Below are positions 34,233 to 43,417 of a DNA stretch of 64,000 nucleotides, piece by piece. The notes under the pieces were generated by a model. It did no database searches, was not told where the DNA came from, and saw only the letters and a list, made by a program, of their open reading frames with translations. Within the stretch, counting starts at the first letter, position 1. Every line of letters starts with the position of its first letter. The position numbers were made by a program, and so were the translations under genes. This DNA comes from Hymenobacter gummosus (GTDB taxonomy: Bacteria; Bacteroidota; Bacteroidia; Cytophagales; Hymenobacteraceae). Where the stretch lies: the NCBI RefSeq assembly GCF_003970915.1, contig NZ_RXOF01000014.1, positions 62,001 through 126,000 of the forward strand, given 5' to 3'.

Positions 34233-36002
34233 TCAGGCGAAGATGCGCTGCCGAATCAAGTGCGCCAGCAGGTGATTATCCCAGTACTGCGAGTGGGCCG
34301 CTACCGGCGTGCTTGAGTCCAGGTCGCGGCGGTTGCGCACGGCCCAGTCCTTGGGCGGCTCGGCATTCGGCTGGCCTGTTCGGGGGCGGGGCAGGTCGTA
34401 GTAATCCAGCGGGCCGCTGATGGGGTCGGCTTTCGAGTAGATGTTGTACCAGACAATCTGCTTGCGCGCGGCCTCGTCGCGGATCAGCGGCTGCACCGAG
34501 GCCGTCAGCGGGGGGCGCAGCGAGTTAGGCGCGCTGCGGGTGTGAAAAATGTAGGCCGTCTTGTCGAGGGGGGAGCCAAAGGTTATCAGTCCGCCGGTAC
34601 GCCCGGCCGTGTGCAGGTGCCCGCCCAGGCCTTCGTCGAGGTTGAGCGTGGCGTTGAGCGCGTCGTAGGCCACTACCGAGCCCAGCGAATGACCCACCAC
34701 GATGATGCGGTCGTAGGCAAAGGCCAGCGGCGCGGTGGCCGGCGCGTCGGGCGGGGGCTGCTCGCAGGCCCCGTAGATGACGCAGGCCGTTTGGTGAGCC
34801 AGTTTCTTGACTTGTTCGCGCACGCGGTGAAAACGGTCCACCTTGTAGGAATCCAGGTAGATGGCCACGTCGCCGAGGTACTGCACCAGAAAGTTGCGCA
34901 GCACCAGGCTCACGCCCGCGGTACCGCCCCACACCAAGGCAATCAGCAGCATCCGGACTACGGTAGCGCCCCCGGGCCGCCAGGCGTCTTTTGAGCTGTC
35001 GTAGCTACCGCCGAGGCGCGTCAGCAGCCAGCTCGGGTCGGGGCTGCCGGGCGGGCGCACGTGCGGCATGGAGAAATAGTGGTAGGCCAGCAAGCCGGCC
35101 GTCGTCAGCAGCGCCAGCACCGCCAGCCCCAGCGCTGCGGTGGTAGCCACGTTGAGCCGCTTGCGCTGCCGGCGGCGCTTGTGCAGGGCCCGGCGCAGCT
35201 TGCGCGGAGTACGGCGGCCCGCCTGCCGGCTCAGCCGCCCGAGCTGCCGGGTAAGGCGCTGGCTCCACCACAAGCCCAGCCCGCCGAGCACCGCCGGTAC
35301 CAGCAGCACGAGCAAATCCAGGGTCAGCCAATCGACCAGCGCCGTGGGCATCTTGGTCAGCTTGGACATATCCAGCAGATTGGCCCCAATAACCAGCCCC
35401 AGGATGGCGTTAATCGATACCAGGGCCATAACCAGGACCAGGGCCCCCAGCAGCTTGAGCGGCGTGCTGTTGGGAATCACAAACTCCCGCGCGCTGCCGA
35501 ACATCCAGCGCCGGTAATACTTGTCGAGCCGAAACCAGCGGCGCAGCCACTTCAGCTGGTTTTTCAGGCGCAGGCCCCGCCAGCCGGCCGTAGCCAGAAA
35601 GCGCACCACTTCCGGCAGCTTGATGACGTCCTCGGTCAGCGGCGCCCAATAGGCCTCGTAAATGTGGACGCGCCGGGCGGGGCCGCCGTGCCGGTCGGCC
35701 AGCTCCACCTCGGCCCGCGGCAGCCAGGTTTCCTGCCGGGTGTCGGGGTCGAACAGGCGCACGTGGCCCACCACGGGCGGGGCCGCCCCTAGGTCTTCGC
35801 GGGCCTGCAGCAGCTCCGCCACCCGCGTCAGCGTTTCGAAGGGCACCTGCTGGCCCATGCCGTGACTCACGAACACCGCTACCGGCTTATCCGGGTTGGG
35901 CGGCCCGGGCGGCGGGGCCGGGCGCTGCAGCGAGGTAAGCTGGGTGTGGGGGGCGGCCACCCGCGGGAGGGCCGGGCCGGCAGACTGGGTAGAAGCGGGC
36001 AT
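34233..36002 (-). CDS. Membrane protein with split alpha/beta-hydrolase-like domain
   Basis: A 589-residue protein. An N-terminal segment VAVFVSHGMGQQVPF (about 42) and a C-terminal segment IIVVGHSLGSVVAYDAL (about 428) are the oxyanion strand and nucleophile elbow (GHSLG) of an alpha/beta hydrolase. Between them lies a large membrane region with four or five helices (about 180-235, 290-310 and 345-370). A hydrolase interrupted by membrane helices is unusual but known in large lipase-like proteins. The substrate is unknown. Confidence 0.75.
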   Translation of the reverse strand: MPASTQSAGPALPRVAAPHTQLTSLQRPAPPPGPPNPDKPVAVFVSHGMGQQVPFETLTRVAELLQAREDLGAAPPVVGHVRLFDPDTRQETWLPRAEVELADRHGGPARRVHIYEAYWAPLTEDVIKLPEVVRFLATAGWRGLRLKNQLKWLRRWFRLDKYYRRWMFGSAREFVIPNSTPLKLLGALVLVMALVSINAILGLVIGANLLDMSKLTKMPTALVDWLTLDLLVLLVPAVLGGLGLWWSQRLTRQLGRLSRQAGRRTPRKLRRALHKRRRQRKRLNVATTAALGLAVLALLTTAGLLAYHYFSMPHVRPPGSPDPSWLLTRLGGSYDSSKDAWRPGGATVVRMLLIALVWGGTAGVSLVLRNFLVQYLGDVAIYLDSYKVDRFHRVREQVKKLAHQTACVIYGACEQPPPDAPATAPLAFAYDRIIVVGHSLGSVVAYDALNATLNLDEGLGGHLHTAGRTGGLITFGSPLDKTAYIFHTRSAPNSLRPPLTASVQPLIRDEAARKQIVWYNIYSKADPISGPLDYYDLPRPRTGQPNAEPPKDWAVRNRRDLDSSTPVAAHSQYWDNHLLAHLIRQRIFA

Positions 36003-36165
36003 TTGGCCTCTGACGGTGATAGATGAAAAATAAACCCTGGTTAATATAAAGGCGGGCGTTACATCAGCAATGCGGTGCGCGTATATGCCAGGGGCTTATT
36101 GAAGAATGGCGCGGCGGTAATACCGCAGTGTAAAACAAGCCGCTTCTTTTGCTCATTATTTTTAA

Positions 36166-36173
36166 TACCTTTT
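36166..36173 (+). promoter_or_regulatory. Possible -7 box (TACCTTTT)
   Basis: TACCTTTT is one base from TAnnTTTG and lies in an AT-rich stretch 128 bases before the start of the surface protein gene. No firm -33 box. Confidence 0.3.
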
Positions 36174-36300
36174 TAACTAAATAATGCAATCCATCCGGCC
36201 CACCTCGGCCGTATGCTTGTTGCGCCCTGGCTCCCGGGCTCAGCGTGCCTTTTCCCCAACACTTTCTTCTGCTTTTTCCAACCAAACTCCACGCTTGTAT

Positions 36301-39300
36301 ATGCCCACACCCCTACTAAGGTCCACCTCTTCCAGTGCCGCCTTCCGCCGCTCCCTGGGGCTGCTGGGCGGCGCCATGCTGCTGAGCCTGGCTGCCAATC
36401 CCGCCAGCGCGCAAGTAGTGTTCGGCCTTTCCGGTACCGATCTGACTTCGGTGAACCTGGCTTCGCCTGCCACCTCGCAAACGCGCACGGCCATTACCGG
36501 CGTGGCGGCGGGCCAGACGCTGGTGGGCCTGGATTTCCGCCCCAACACCGGCGAATTGTTTGCCCTGGGCTACGACGCCAGCACGACCGGCGTCAATAGC
36601 CGCCTGTACGTCATCAACCAGACGACGGCCGTGGCTACGCCCGTGGGCCCGGCGGCCGTTCGCCTGGAGCTGGGTGGCGCCTCGGAGCGCATTGCCTTCG
36701 ACTTCAACCCGACGGTGGACCGCATCCGGGTGGCCAGCACCAACAACACCAACTACCGCCTGAACCCCAACAACGGGGCCGTGGCCGCCACCGATATCAA
36801 CCTGGCCTTCGTGGCCGGCGACGCCAACGCCGGGCAGGACCCCTTCGTGGGTGCGGGGGCTTACACCAACTCCTTTATCGGGGCAGCCACCACCACGCTG
36901 TACTACGTCGATGAGCAGCGCAGCCTGCTGCTGCGCTCCGACAACCCCAACGGCGGCACGCTGGCTACCGTGGCCACGCTCAGCCCGGCGGCCGGCGGCA
37001 ACCCCACGCCCATCAACGCGCCCGGTGCCAGCACCGACCTGGACATCGTAACCAACGGGCTCAATGACCAGCAATACTACCTGAACGTGAACCAGGTGGA
37101 TGGCAGCGGTAACTTTGGCTCCTTCCTCTACCGCGTCAACCCGGCTAACGGGGCCACGACGTTTGCTGGATTCATCAATGGCCAGGGCGTAGGCATCACC
37201 GACATTGCCATCCGCATCGACCGCACGGCCCCGGCCCCCAGCGGACAGCTGCTCTACGGCGTGACGACCAACAACAACCTGATCAGCTTCTACTCGGGTA
37301 CGCCGGGCTTCGTCAACACCTCGGTGGCTATTACGGGCATTACGGCCGGGCAGACGCTGGTGGGTACCGACTTCCGCCCCAACACCGGGCAGCTGTTTGG
37401 CCTGGGCTACAATACCGATACCGGCGAATCGCGCCTCTACACCATCGACCTGACCACGGCCGTGGCGACGCCGGTGGGTAGCGGCCCCATCACGCTGGGG
37501 CTGGGCGACGCCACCGACAACATCGGCTTCGACTTCAACCCCACGGTGGACCGCATCCGCGTGGTCAGCACCAACCGGGCCGACTACCGCCTGAACCCCA
37601 ACAACGGCGCGCTGGCTGCTACCGACGGCACGCTGGCCTACGCTGCCGGCGACCCGAACGCGGGCCAGACCCCGCGCATCGGCTCGGTAGGCTACACCAA
37701 CAGCTACCCCGGCAGCACCAGCACCACCCTCTACGACATCGACGAGGCGCTGAGTGTGCTGGCCACCCAAAACCCGCCGAACGCGGGCACGCTGAACACG
37801 GTGGGCAGCACCACCGGCCTGACAGTGAGCAGCTCGAACGCGCTGGTGGACCTGGACATCTACTTCGACCGCACCAACTTGGTGAACCAGGCCTTCCTGG
37901 CAGCCAATCCCAACGGGCAGGCCACCAGCAACCTGTACACCCTCACGCTGGGCTCGGGCAACGCCACGCAGGTGGGCGCCATCGGCCTGGGCATTCCGGT
38001 GCGGGATATTTCGGCCCAGCTGGAAGGCGCCAACGCCTCGGCGGCCCTCACCGGCCGCCTGCTCTACGGCGTGGCCGGCGGCAACCTGGTGTCGTTCGAC
38101 TCGGGCAACCCCAACGTCATCCGCACGGCGGTGAACATCACCGGCCTGCCCGCCGACGGCTCGCAGGTGCTGGTCGGCACGGACTTCAGCCCCGCCACCG
38201 GGGAGCTGTTTGCCCTGGGCTACAACGTCAGCACCCAGCAAGGCCAGCTCTACACCCTGAACACGAGCACCGGCGCGCTGACGGCCGTGGGCAGCCTGAA
38301 CGCCTACGGGTTGGGCACCACGGCGGCCAACATCGGCTTCGACTTCAACCCCACGGTGAACCTCATCCGGGTGGTGTCGGGCACGAACCAGGCCAACCTG
38401 CGCGTGAACCCCAACTCCGGCGTCGTGACGACGGATATCAACCTGAGCAACCCCAGCGGTACACCGCTGCTGACCGGCGCGGCCTACACCAACAACGACA
38501 ACAACGCCAACACCGGCACCACGCTCTACGGCATCGACCAGGCCCGCAACGTGCTGCTGCGCTCCACCAATGCCAACGCCGGCACCTACGTGGACCAAGG
38601 CGCGCTGAACGTGGTGCTGAACTCCTCGCAGGGCGCCGATTTCGACATCTACTCGGACCTGACCAACCCCTCTTCGCCCGCCAACGCGGCCTTCCTGGCC
38701 GCCTCCGGCTCGGGCCTGAGCACCGACAACCTGTACATGGTGGACCTGGCAACCGGCGCCGCCTCCTCGGTCGGCCGCATCGGCTCGGGCACCAACCTGA
38801 CCGGCCTGGCCGCCTTCCTCACCCCCGGCCCGGTCATTGCGGCGGGCCTGACCTGGACCGGCGCCCTGAGCACCGACTGGGGCACGGCCGGCAACTGGAG
38901 CCCGGCCCAGGTGCCCACCGCCACGGATAACGTGACCATCCCCGACGTGACCAACGACCCGGTGGTGAGCAACGCCCAGCAGGCGGCCAGCGTCGCGCTG
39001 ACCAGCGGCGCCACCCTGACCACGGCCAACGGCGGCACGCTGACGGTGAACGGCTCGTTTACCAACAACGGCGGCACCACGCTGGGCAGCGGCACCGGCA
39101 CGGTGGTATTTGCCGGCGTATCCCCGCAAACCATCAGCGGCACCACTACCTTCTTCAACAACCTCTCGGCCGGCCCGGCCGGGGTGGTGGCCTCGGCCCC
39201 GGTGCAGGTGCAGCGGGTGCTGACGCTCAACGGCAACCTGACCTCCAACGGCAACCTGACCCTGCTCAGCAATGCCACCGGCACGGCCCACGTGATAAAC

Positions 39301-40734
39301 AACGGCTCGGCCGTGGTGACGGGCAACGCCACGGTGCAGCGCTACCTCGACCCGAGCCTGAACCCCGGCGCGGGCTACCGCCACTTCTCGGCGCCGGTGA
39401 GCGGAACCACGGTGGCCGATTTGACCACTGGCCCGTTCACGCCGGTGGTAAACCCGGCCTACAACAATTCGCCCACGCCCAACAACGTGACGCCCTTCCC
39501 CACCGTGTTCGGCTACGACGAGACGCGCGTGAATACCAGCGGCAACCCCGCCCCGCAGGATTTCGACAAGGGCTTCTTCTCGCCGGGCGCTACCACGGAC
39601 CCGATGACCGTGGGCCGCGGCTACACCGTCAACATCCCGGCCGGCCTCACCCCTGATTTCGTGGGCGCGCTGGGCAACGGCGCCATCACGCAGGGCGGGC
39701 TGACGCGCGGCACGCAGACGGCCTCGGGCTGGCACCTGCTGGGCAACCCCTATCCCGCCCCGCTGAACTGGGACCTGGTGGGCCGCTCGAACGTGGACGC
39801 GGCCGTGTACGTGTACCGCTCCACCGGCCAGTACGCCGGTACTTACTCCAGCTACGTGGCGGGCGGCGCCGGCACCAACGGCGGCACCAACGTCATCGGC
39901 TCGGGCCAGGGCTTCTTCGTGCGGGTGACCACGCCGGGCTCCTCGAACGGGCAGGTATCGTTTACCAACGCGGCCCGCTTCACCACTTACCAGAGCCCGG
40001 TGTTCCAGCGCAACGCGGCCATTACCGGCCCGCTGGTGCGCCTGGAGCTGCGCGCCGCTTCCGGCCCGGCCGATGAGGCCGTGGTGTACCTGGAGCCCGG
40101 CGCCACCGTCGGCTTCGACGCCTCGATGGACGCCTACAAGCTGCTGGCCGGCGGCGCCCCGGTGCTGGCCACCGAGCTGGACGCCACCAACCGCCTCTCC
40201 ATCAATGCCCTGCCCCCGCTGAGCAGCAGCACCCCCGACCGCATCGTGAACCTGCACGTGCAGGCCCGGCAGGCCGGCGCGCACACGCTGCGGGCCACCG
40301 AGCTGCTGAACCTGGCCGGCGGCGCCTTCGCCTACCTGCGCGACGCCGAGACGGGCACCATCATCGATCTGCAGAGCCAGCCGAGCTACAGCTTTACGCT
40401 GGCCAGCACGGCCGTGACCAGCCGCTTCACGCTGCTCATCACCCAGAACCGCGTAACGGCCACCAACAACCCGCAGCTGAGCGCCCAGGTGGGCCTGTAC
40501 CCCAACCCGGCCCGCTCGCAGGTAACGCTGAGCCTGCCCGCCGCCCTCGACCGGCAGCCGGTGGCCGTGTCGGTGCTGAACGCGCTGGGCCAGCAGGTGC
40601 TGACCCGCGTGCTGCCTGCCTCGCGCGGCACCGAAGCCGTAACCCTGCCCCTCACGGGCCTGGCCAAGGGCGTGTACACGGTGCGCCTGACCACTGCCGA
40701 AGGCCTGCTTACCAAGCGCCTGGTGGTCGAGTAA
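36301..40734 (+). CDS. Large surface protein with three DUF4394 repeats and T9SS sorting domain
   Basis: The 1477-residue protein has a signal peptide (1-37, ending PASAQ). Three long DUF4394 repeats begin near residues 38, 316 and 586. Each contains GQTLVGxDFRPNTGxLF or a variant, GFDFNPTVDRIRVVS and YRLNPNNGALAATD. A linker with WTGALSTDWGTAGNWSPAQ (about 843) follows, and the C-terminus (about 1390-1477: LYPNPARSQVTLSLP, ending RLVVE) is a type IX sorting domain. DUF4394 units probably form beta-propellers. The ATG at 36301 is preferred because it starts the signal peptide. Confidence 0.88.
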   Translation: MPTPLLRSTSSSAAFRRSLGLLGGAMLLSLAANPASAQVVFGLSGTDLTSVNLASPATSQTRTAITGVAAGQTLVGLDFRPNTGELFALGYDASTTGVNSRLYVINQTTAVATPVGPAAVRLELGGASERIAFDFNPTVDRIRVASTNNTNYRLNPNNGAVAATDINLAFVAGDANAGQDPFVGAGAYTNSFIGAATTTLYYVDEQRSLLLRSDNPNGGTLATVATLSPAAGGNPTPINAPGASTDLDIVTNGLNDQQYYLNVNQVDGSGNFGSFLYRVNPANGATTFAGFINGQGVGITDIAIRIDRTAPAPSGQLLYGVTTNNNLISFYSGTPGFVNTSVAITGITAGQTLVGTDFRPNTGQLFGLGYNTDTGESRLYTIDLTTAVATPVGSGPITLGLGDATDNIGFDFNPTVDRIRVVSTNRADYRLNPNNGALAATDGTLAYAAGDPNAGQTPRIGSVGYTNSYPGSTSTTLYDIDEALSVLATQNPPNAGTLNTVGSTTGLTVSSSNALVDLDIYFDRTNLVNQAFLAANPNGQATSNLYTLTLGSGNATQVGAIGLGIPVRDISAQLEGANASAALTGRLLYGVAGGNLVSFDSGNPNVIRTAVNITGLPADGSQVLVGTDFSPATGELFALGYNVSTQQGQLYTLNTSTGALTAVGSLNAYGLGTTAANIGFDFNPTVNLIRVVSGTNQANLRVNPNSGVVTTDINLSNPSGTPLLTGAAYTNNDNNANTGTTLYGIDQARNVLLRSTNANAGTYVDQGALNVVLNSSQGADFDIYSDLTNPSSPANAAFLAASGSGLSTDNLYMVDLATGAASSVGRIGSGTNLTGLAAFLTPGPVIAAGLTWTGALSTDWGTAGNWSPAQVPTATDNVTIPDVTNDPVVSNAQQAASVALTSGATLTTANGGTLTVNGSFTNNGGTTLGSGTGTVVFAGVSPQTISGTTTFFNNLSAGPAGVVASAPVQVQRVLTLNGNLTSNGNLTLLSNATGTAHVINNGSAVVTGNATVQRYLDPSLNPGAGYRHFSAPVSGTTVADLTTGPFTPVVNPAYNNSPTPNNVTPFPTVFGYDETRVNTSGNPAPQDFDKGFFSPGATTDPMTVGRGYTVNIPAGLTPDFVGALGNGAITQGGLTRGTQTASGWHLLGNPYPAPLNWDLVGRSNVDAAVYVYRSTGQYAGTYSSYVAGGAGTNGGTNVIGSGQGFFVRVTTPGSSNGQVSFTNAARFTTYQSPVFQRNAAITGPLVRLELRAASGPADEAVVYLEPGATVGFDASMDAYKLLAGGAPVLATELDATNRLSINALPPLSSSTPDRIVNLHVQARQAGAHTLRATELLNLAGGAFAYLRDAETGTIIDLQSQPSYSFTLASTAVTSRFTLLITQNRVTATNNPQLSAQVGLYPNPARSQVTLSLPAALDRQPVAVSVLNALGQQVLTRVLPASRGTEAVTLPLTGLAKGVYTVRLTTAEGLLTKRLVVE

Positions 40735-40750
40735 TTGTCTAGTAAGTCGG

Positions 40751-40781
40751 AGCCCGGTGGCGCCAAACGGCCACCGGGCTT
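40751..40781 (+). terminator. Terminator after the DUF4394 protein
   Basis: AGCCCGGTGGC / GCCACCGGGCT form an 11-base stem with an eight-base loop, followed by TATCTT. Confidence 0.75.
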
Positions 40782-40810
40782 ATCTTCCCACCGTCATCAG
40801 CCCTGATTGC

Positions 40811-41032
40811 ATGCATCACGTTGCCTCTTCCCTGCGCCTGCTCGGCGCCTGCCTGGTCTTTTCCCTGGTTACCTTGTCCGCTCAGGCCCAAACCGACCCC
40901 GGCTCGGGCGGCCCCGTGCCCGGCAACCAGCCCGACCCCACCGCCGTGCCCATTGACGGCGGCGCCTCGCTGCTGCTGGCCGGCGGCGCGGCCTACGCCC
41001 TCAACCGCCTGCGCAAACGCCGAACTGCCTAA
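40811..41032 (+). CDS. PID-CTERM small secreted protein
   Basis: A 73-residue protein with a signal peptide (about residues 1-26, ending AQAQ), a proline/glycine linker and a C-terminal tail VPIDGGASLLLAGGAAYALN followed by basic residues. The PIDGG motif plus hydrophobic helix and basic end is the PID-CTERM sorting signal of Bacteroidota. Almost nothing remains between signal and sorting tail, so this is a minimal anchored peptide. Confidence 0.85.
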   Translation: MHHVASSLRLLGACLVFSLVTLSAQAQTDPGSGGPVPGNQPDPTAVPIDGGASLLLAGGAAYALNRLRKRRTA

Positions 41033-41049
41033 CGGCGCACTACTTCACG

Positions 41050-41080
41050 AAAAAGCCCGGATTTGCGTCCGGGCTTTTTT
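41050..41080. terminator. Bidirectional terminator
   Basis: AAAAAGCCCGGA and TCCGGGCTTTTTT surround a six-base loop. It lies between the convergent PID-CTERM gene and the gene at 41099. Confidence 0.85.
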
Positions 41081-41098
41081 GTTGCTAATCCGTGCTGC

Positions 41099-41662
41099 TT
41101 ACTGCTGCCGGGTCAAGCCCTGGATGAGGATGGTGCCCGGCGGATGCGGCCGGGGCGGCAGGCGCACGAGGCGCACATTAATCACCGGCGCGGCTCCGGG
41201 CGCGGTTTTAATGTCCAGCGCCTCAATATCCGCCGTGGCGATACGCAGTTTGGCATCTTCCAGCGGCAGCCCGTCCAGCTCGAAGCGCGCCGCGGCGGGC
41301 AGCTTCAGCCGCCGACGGATCTGCGCCTGGCTTCTGCTGCTCAGCCTGAGCCGGACCTCCTTCTTCAGCGTCAGCACCATGAGGCCGTGGGGCACCAGGC
41401 TGCGCCACCGCACCGGAGTGGCCAGCACGCTTCTGTACAGTTCAAAATTCTGAATGGCCTGGGGACCAATTGCCCGCAGGCCCCGGTCGCCGACGATGAG
41501 GCGCGCGTTCAGCAAGTACACCGGGAAATACTTCGGCACGAATACCGGCTGCAGCGCGGGCGGGTGGAACACCGAGTCGGGCTGCTGGGCCCGGGCGGGC
41601 AGGGCCAGCAGAGCCGCGACGAGGCCGGGCAGCAGCGCGGAGCGTAATGGTGAGTGGGGCAT
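41099..41662 (-). CDS. Secreted protein of unknown function
   Basis: A 187-residue protein with a signal peptide (about residues 1-25). The mature part includes VFVPKYFPVYLLNARLIVGD and ends PGTILIQGLTRQQ. It has a mixed alpha/beta look, slightly reminiscent of TonB-plug-like domains, but I do not recognise the family. It lies just downstream of rtcB-1 on the same strand (gap 83 bases); a functional link is not evident. Confidence 0.6.
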   Translation of the reverse strand: MPHSPLRSALLPGLVAALLALPARAQQPDSVFHPPALQPVFVPKYFPVYLLNARLIVGDRGLRAIGPQAIQNFELYRSVLATPVRWRSLVPHGLMVLTLKKEVRLRLSSRSQAQIRRRLKLPAAARFELDGLPLEDAKLRIATADIEALDIKTAPGAAPVINVRLVRLPPRPHPPGTILIQGLTRQQ

Positions 41663-41745
41663 ACGTCAGCGGGCTGGAATGGAAGGTACGCGGTAGATGC
41701 ATGGCCGCCCGGTTTTGCACACGGCCGCCGGTCCCGCCGCCCCGG

Positions 41746-43182
41746 CTACTCCCCGCCGTACTTGCTTTTGCCCGAGCCGCCGGCGTCCATGCGCACGATG
41801 CGGGGCTGGAAGGAGCCGAGCACGTCGACCAGGTCGCGCTGGTGGTCCATCACCTGGTGAATGTCCTTGTAGGCCATCGGTGCCTCGTCGAGGCCGCCGC
41901 CGATCAGCTCCACGCCCTGGTCGCGCAGCAGGCGGCGCAGCTCTCCTTCGCTGACCTGCTGCTTGGCCTGGGTGCGCGAGAGGCGCCGCCCCGCCCCGTG
42001 CGCGGCCGACTGAATGGAATCCCGCTCGCCCCGGCCGCGTACGATGAAGCCCGGGGCCGTCATTGAGCCGGGAATGACGCCCAGCACGCCCCGGCCGGCC
42101 GGCGTGGCACCCTTGCGGTGCACCACGGCCTGGCGGCCGTCGGCCAACTCCTCCTTCCAGGCGAAGTTGTGGTGGTTTTCCACTGTGGCCAGCACTTCCT
42201 GGCCCAGGGCCTTGCTCAGGCGGCGGTGAATGTCGCGGTGGCAGGCCGAGGCGTAGTCGCCGGCCAGATTCATGGCCGCCCAGTACTCCTGGCCCTCGGC
42301 GGTATCGAGGTCGAGCCAAGCCAGGTAGCGGGCTTCGGGCGGCAGGGGGCGGCGGTTCATGGCCAGCTTGGTGTAGTGCTGGGCAATGGCCGCCCCCAGC
42401 CCGCGGGAGCCGCTGTGCGAAAGCAGCCCCAGGTACTGGCCCAGCGGCAGGTTCAGGTCGTTGTCCTCGGCGGTGATGTCGACGATGCCCCACTCCACGA
42501 AGTGGTTGCCGGAGCCGGAGGAGCCCAGCTGCGCAATGGCCGCCTCGCGCTTGCCGCGCACCACCGCAATTTCCCGGAACTCGGGGCGGTCGAGAATGGG
42601 GTCGTCGGCGGGCGTCTTGAACACCTCCTTGTTGCCGAAGCGGGTGTGGTTGTGCAACAGCTTTTTCAGCTCGTCGCGGCGCTGCTCCAGGTAGCGCGGC
42701 GGCACGTCGAACACCGACAGGGCCATGCGGCAGCCGATGTCCATGCCTACCCCGTACGGAATAACCGCGTTGTCGACGGCCAGCACCCCGCCGATGGGCA
42801 GGCCGTAGCCCTGGTGGGCGTCGGGCATGAGCGCCCCGTCGATGGTAATGGGCAGCTGCATGGCCGTGTCCATCTGCCGCCGCGCCCCGTCCTCGATAAA
42901 CGAGTCGCCGTAGCGGCGGTAATCCTTCACGTCGGGGCTCAGGCGCACCTCGCGGCTGGGCTGGGGCACCAGCTCCTGGGCCAGGGGCCGCCAAGTGGAG
43001 TCGCGCACGTACTTAAACGGGTCTTCCTTGATGTCGCGCAGCAGGGCCAGGGCACTGCCCTTGTCGAGGCGGCGCAGCTCGCGCTGGGCGAGGATGTCGA
43101 GGGCCAGGCTGATGTGCTTGTCGTCGGTGAAGCCGAGCTGGCGCAAATCTTTGCCGTGGAGCTTGGTGGTGTTCTTGGCCAT
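41746..43182 (-). CDS. rtcB: RtcB RNA ligase, copy 1
   Basis: The 478-residue RtcB ligase seals RNA ends with 2',3'-cyclic phosphate or 3'-phosphate to 5'-OH ends using GTP and Mn. Metal and catalytic residues are visible: MDIGCRMA (Asp148, Cys151), GSGNHF (His227), LSHSGSRGLG (His256), ENHHNF (His337/338), the guanylated His395 in AAHGAGRRLSR, and the C-terminal APMAYK. The ATG at 43182 gives the family-like MAKNTTKLHGKDLRQLGF; longer frames run into the operators upstream. It ends in a Gly/Lys-rich tail. It is one of two RtcB paralogues flanking a 2OG oxygenase and the RNA array; no archease gene is near. Confidence 0.96.
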   Translation of the reverse strand: MAKNTTKLHGKDLRQLGFTDDKHISLALDILAQRELRRLDKGSALALLRDIKEDPFKYVRDSTWRPLAQELVPQPSREVRLSPDVKDYRRYGDSFIEDGARRQMDTAMQLPITIDGALMPDAHQGYGLPIGGVLAVDNAVIPYGVGMDIGCRMALSVFDVPPRYLEQRRDELKKLLHNHTRFGNKEVFKTPADDPILDRPEFREIAVVRGKREAAIAQLGSSGSGNHFVEWGIVDITAEDNDLNLPLGQYLGLLSHSGSRGLGAAIAQHYTKLAMNRRPLPPEARYLAWLDLDTAEGQEYWAAMNLAGDYASACHRDIHRRLSKALGQEVLATVENHHNFAWKEELADGRQAVVHRKGATPAGRGVLGVIPGSMTAPGFIVRGRGERDSIQSAAHGAGRRLSRTQAKQQVSEGELRRLLRDQGVELIGGGLDEAPMAYKDIHQVMDHQRDLVDVLGSFQPRIVRMDAGGSGKSKYGGE

Positions 43183-43291
43183 GGGGCGGGCGGGAGGAAG
43201 GTTGGTACCCGGTGTAGCGCAGCGGCACGGGCGCGGGTTACGGTGGAGGTAGCCAGCGCGCCGCTGGCCGCACGTTCTGCTCGTCCTGAAC

Positions 43292-43310
43292 TGGCATATA
43301 TTTCTTGCCA
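43292..43310. promoter_or_regulatory. Operator-like palindrome O1 upstream of rtcB-1
   Basis: TGGCA-N9-TGCCA, a weaker version of the stronger palindromes to its right, 110 bases from the rtcB-1 start. Confidence 0.5.
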
Positions 43311-43315
43311 TGACC

Positions 43316-43348
43316 AATTATTTATGCCACCTACTGGCATAAATAATT
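43316..43348. promoter_or_regulatory. Operator O2: perfect 13-bp palindrome with 7-bp spacer
   Basis: AATTATTTATGCC (43316-43328) and GGCATAAATAATT (43336-43348) are perfect reverse complements around ACCTACT. It lies in the divergent gap between rtcB-1 and the XRE-type regulator. It is the best candidate binding site for that regulator. Confidence 0.75.
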
Positions 43349-43365
43349 CTTGGCGGGCTTTTATC

Positions 43366-43384
43366 TATGCCAGCAGGCGGCATA
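43366..43384. promoter_or_regulatory. Operator O3
   Basis: TATGCC-AGCAGGC-GGCATA repeats the O2 core with the same seven-base spacing. Confidence 0.65.
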
Positions 43385-43403
43385 AATTTTCATCGTTCAC
43401 CAG

Positions 43404-43414
43404 TTATTTATGCC
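43404..43414. promoter_or_regulatory. Operator half-site O4 at the start codon of the XRE regulator
   Basis: TTATTTATGCC equals a half of O2 and ends three bases before the ATG at 43418. Binding there would block the gene's own expression, so autorepression is likely. No Shine-Dalgarno sequence is visible. Confidence 0.5.
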
Positions 43415-43417
43415 AGT

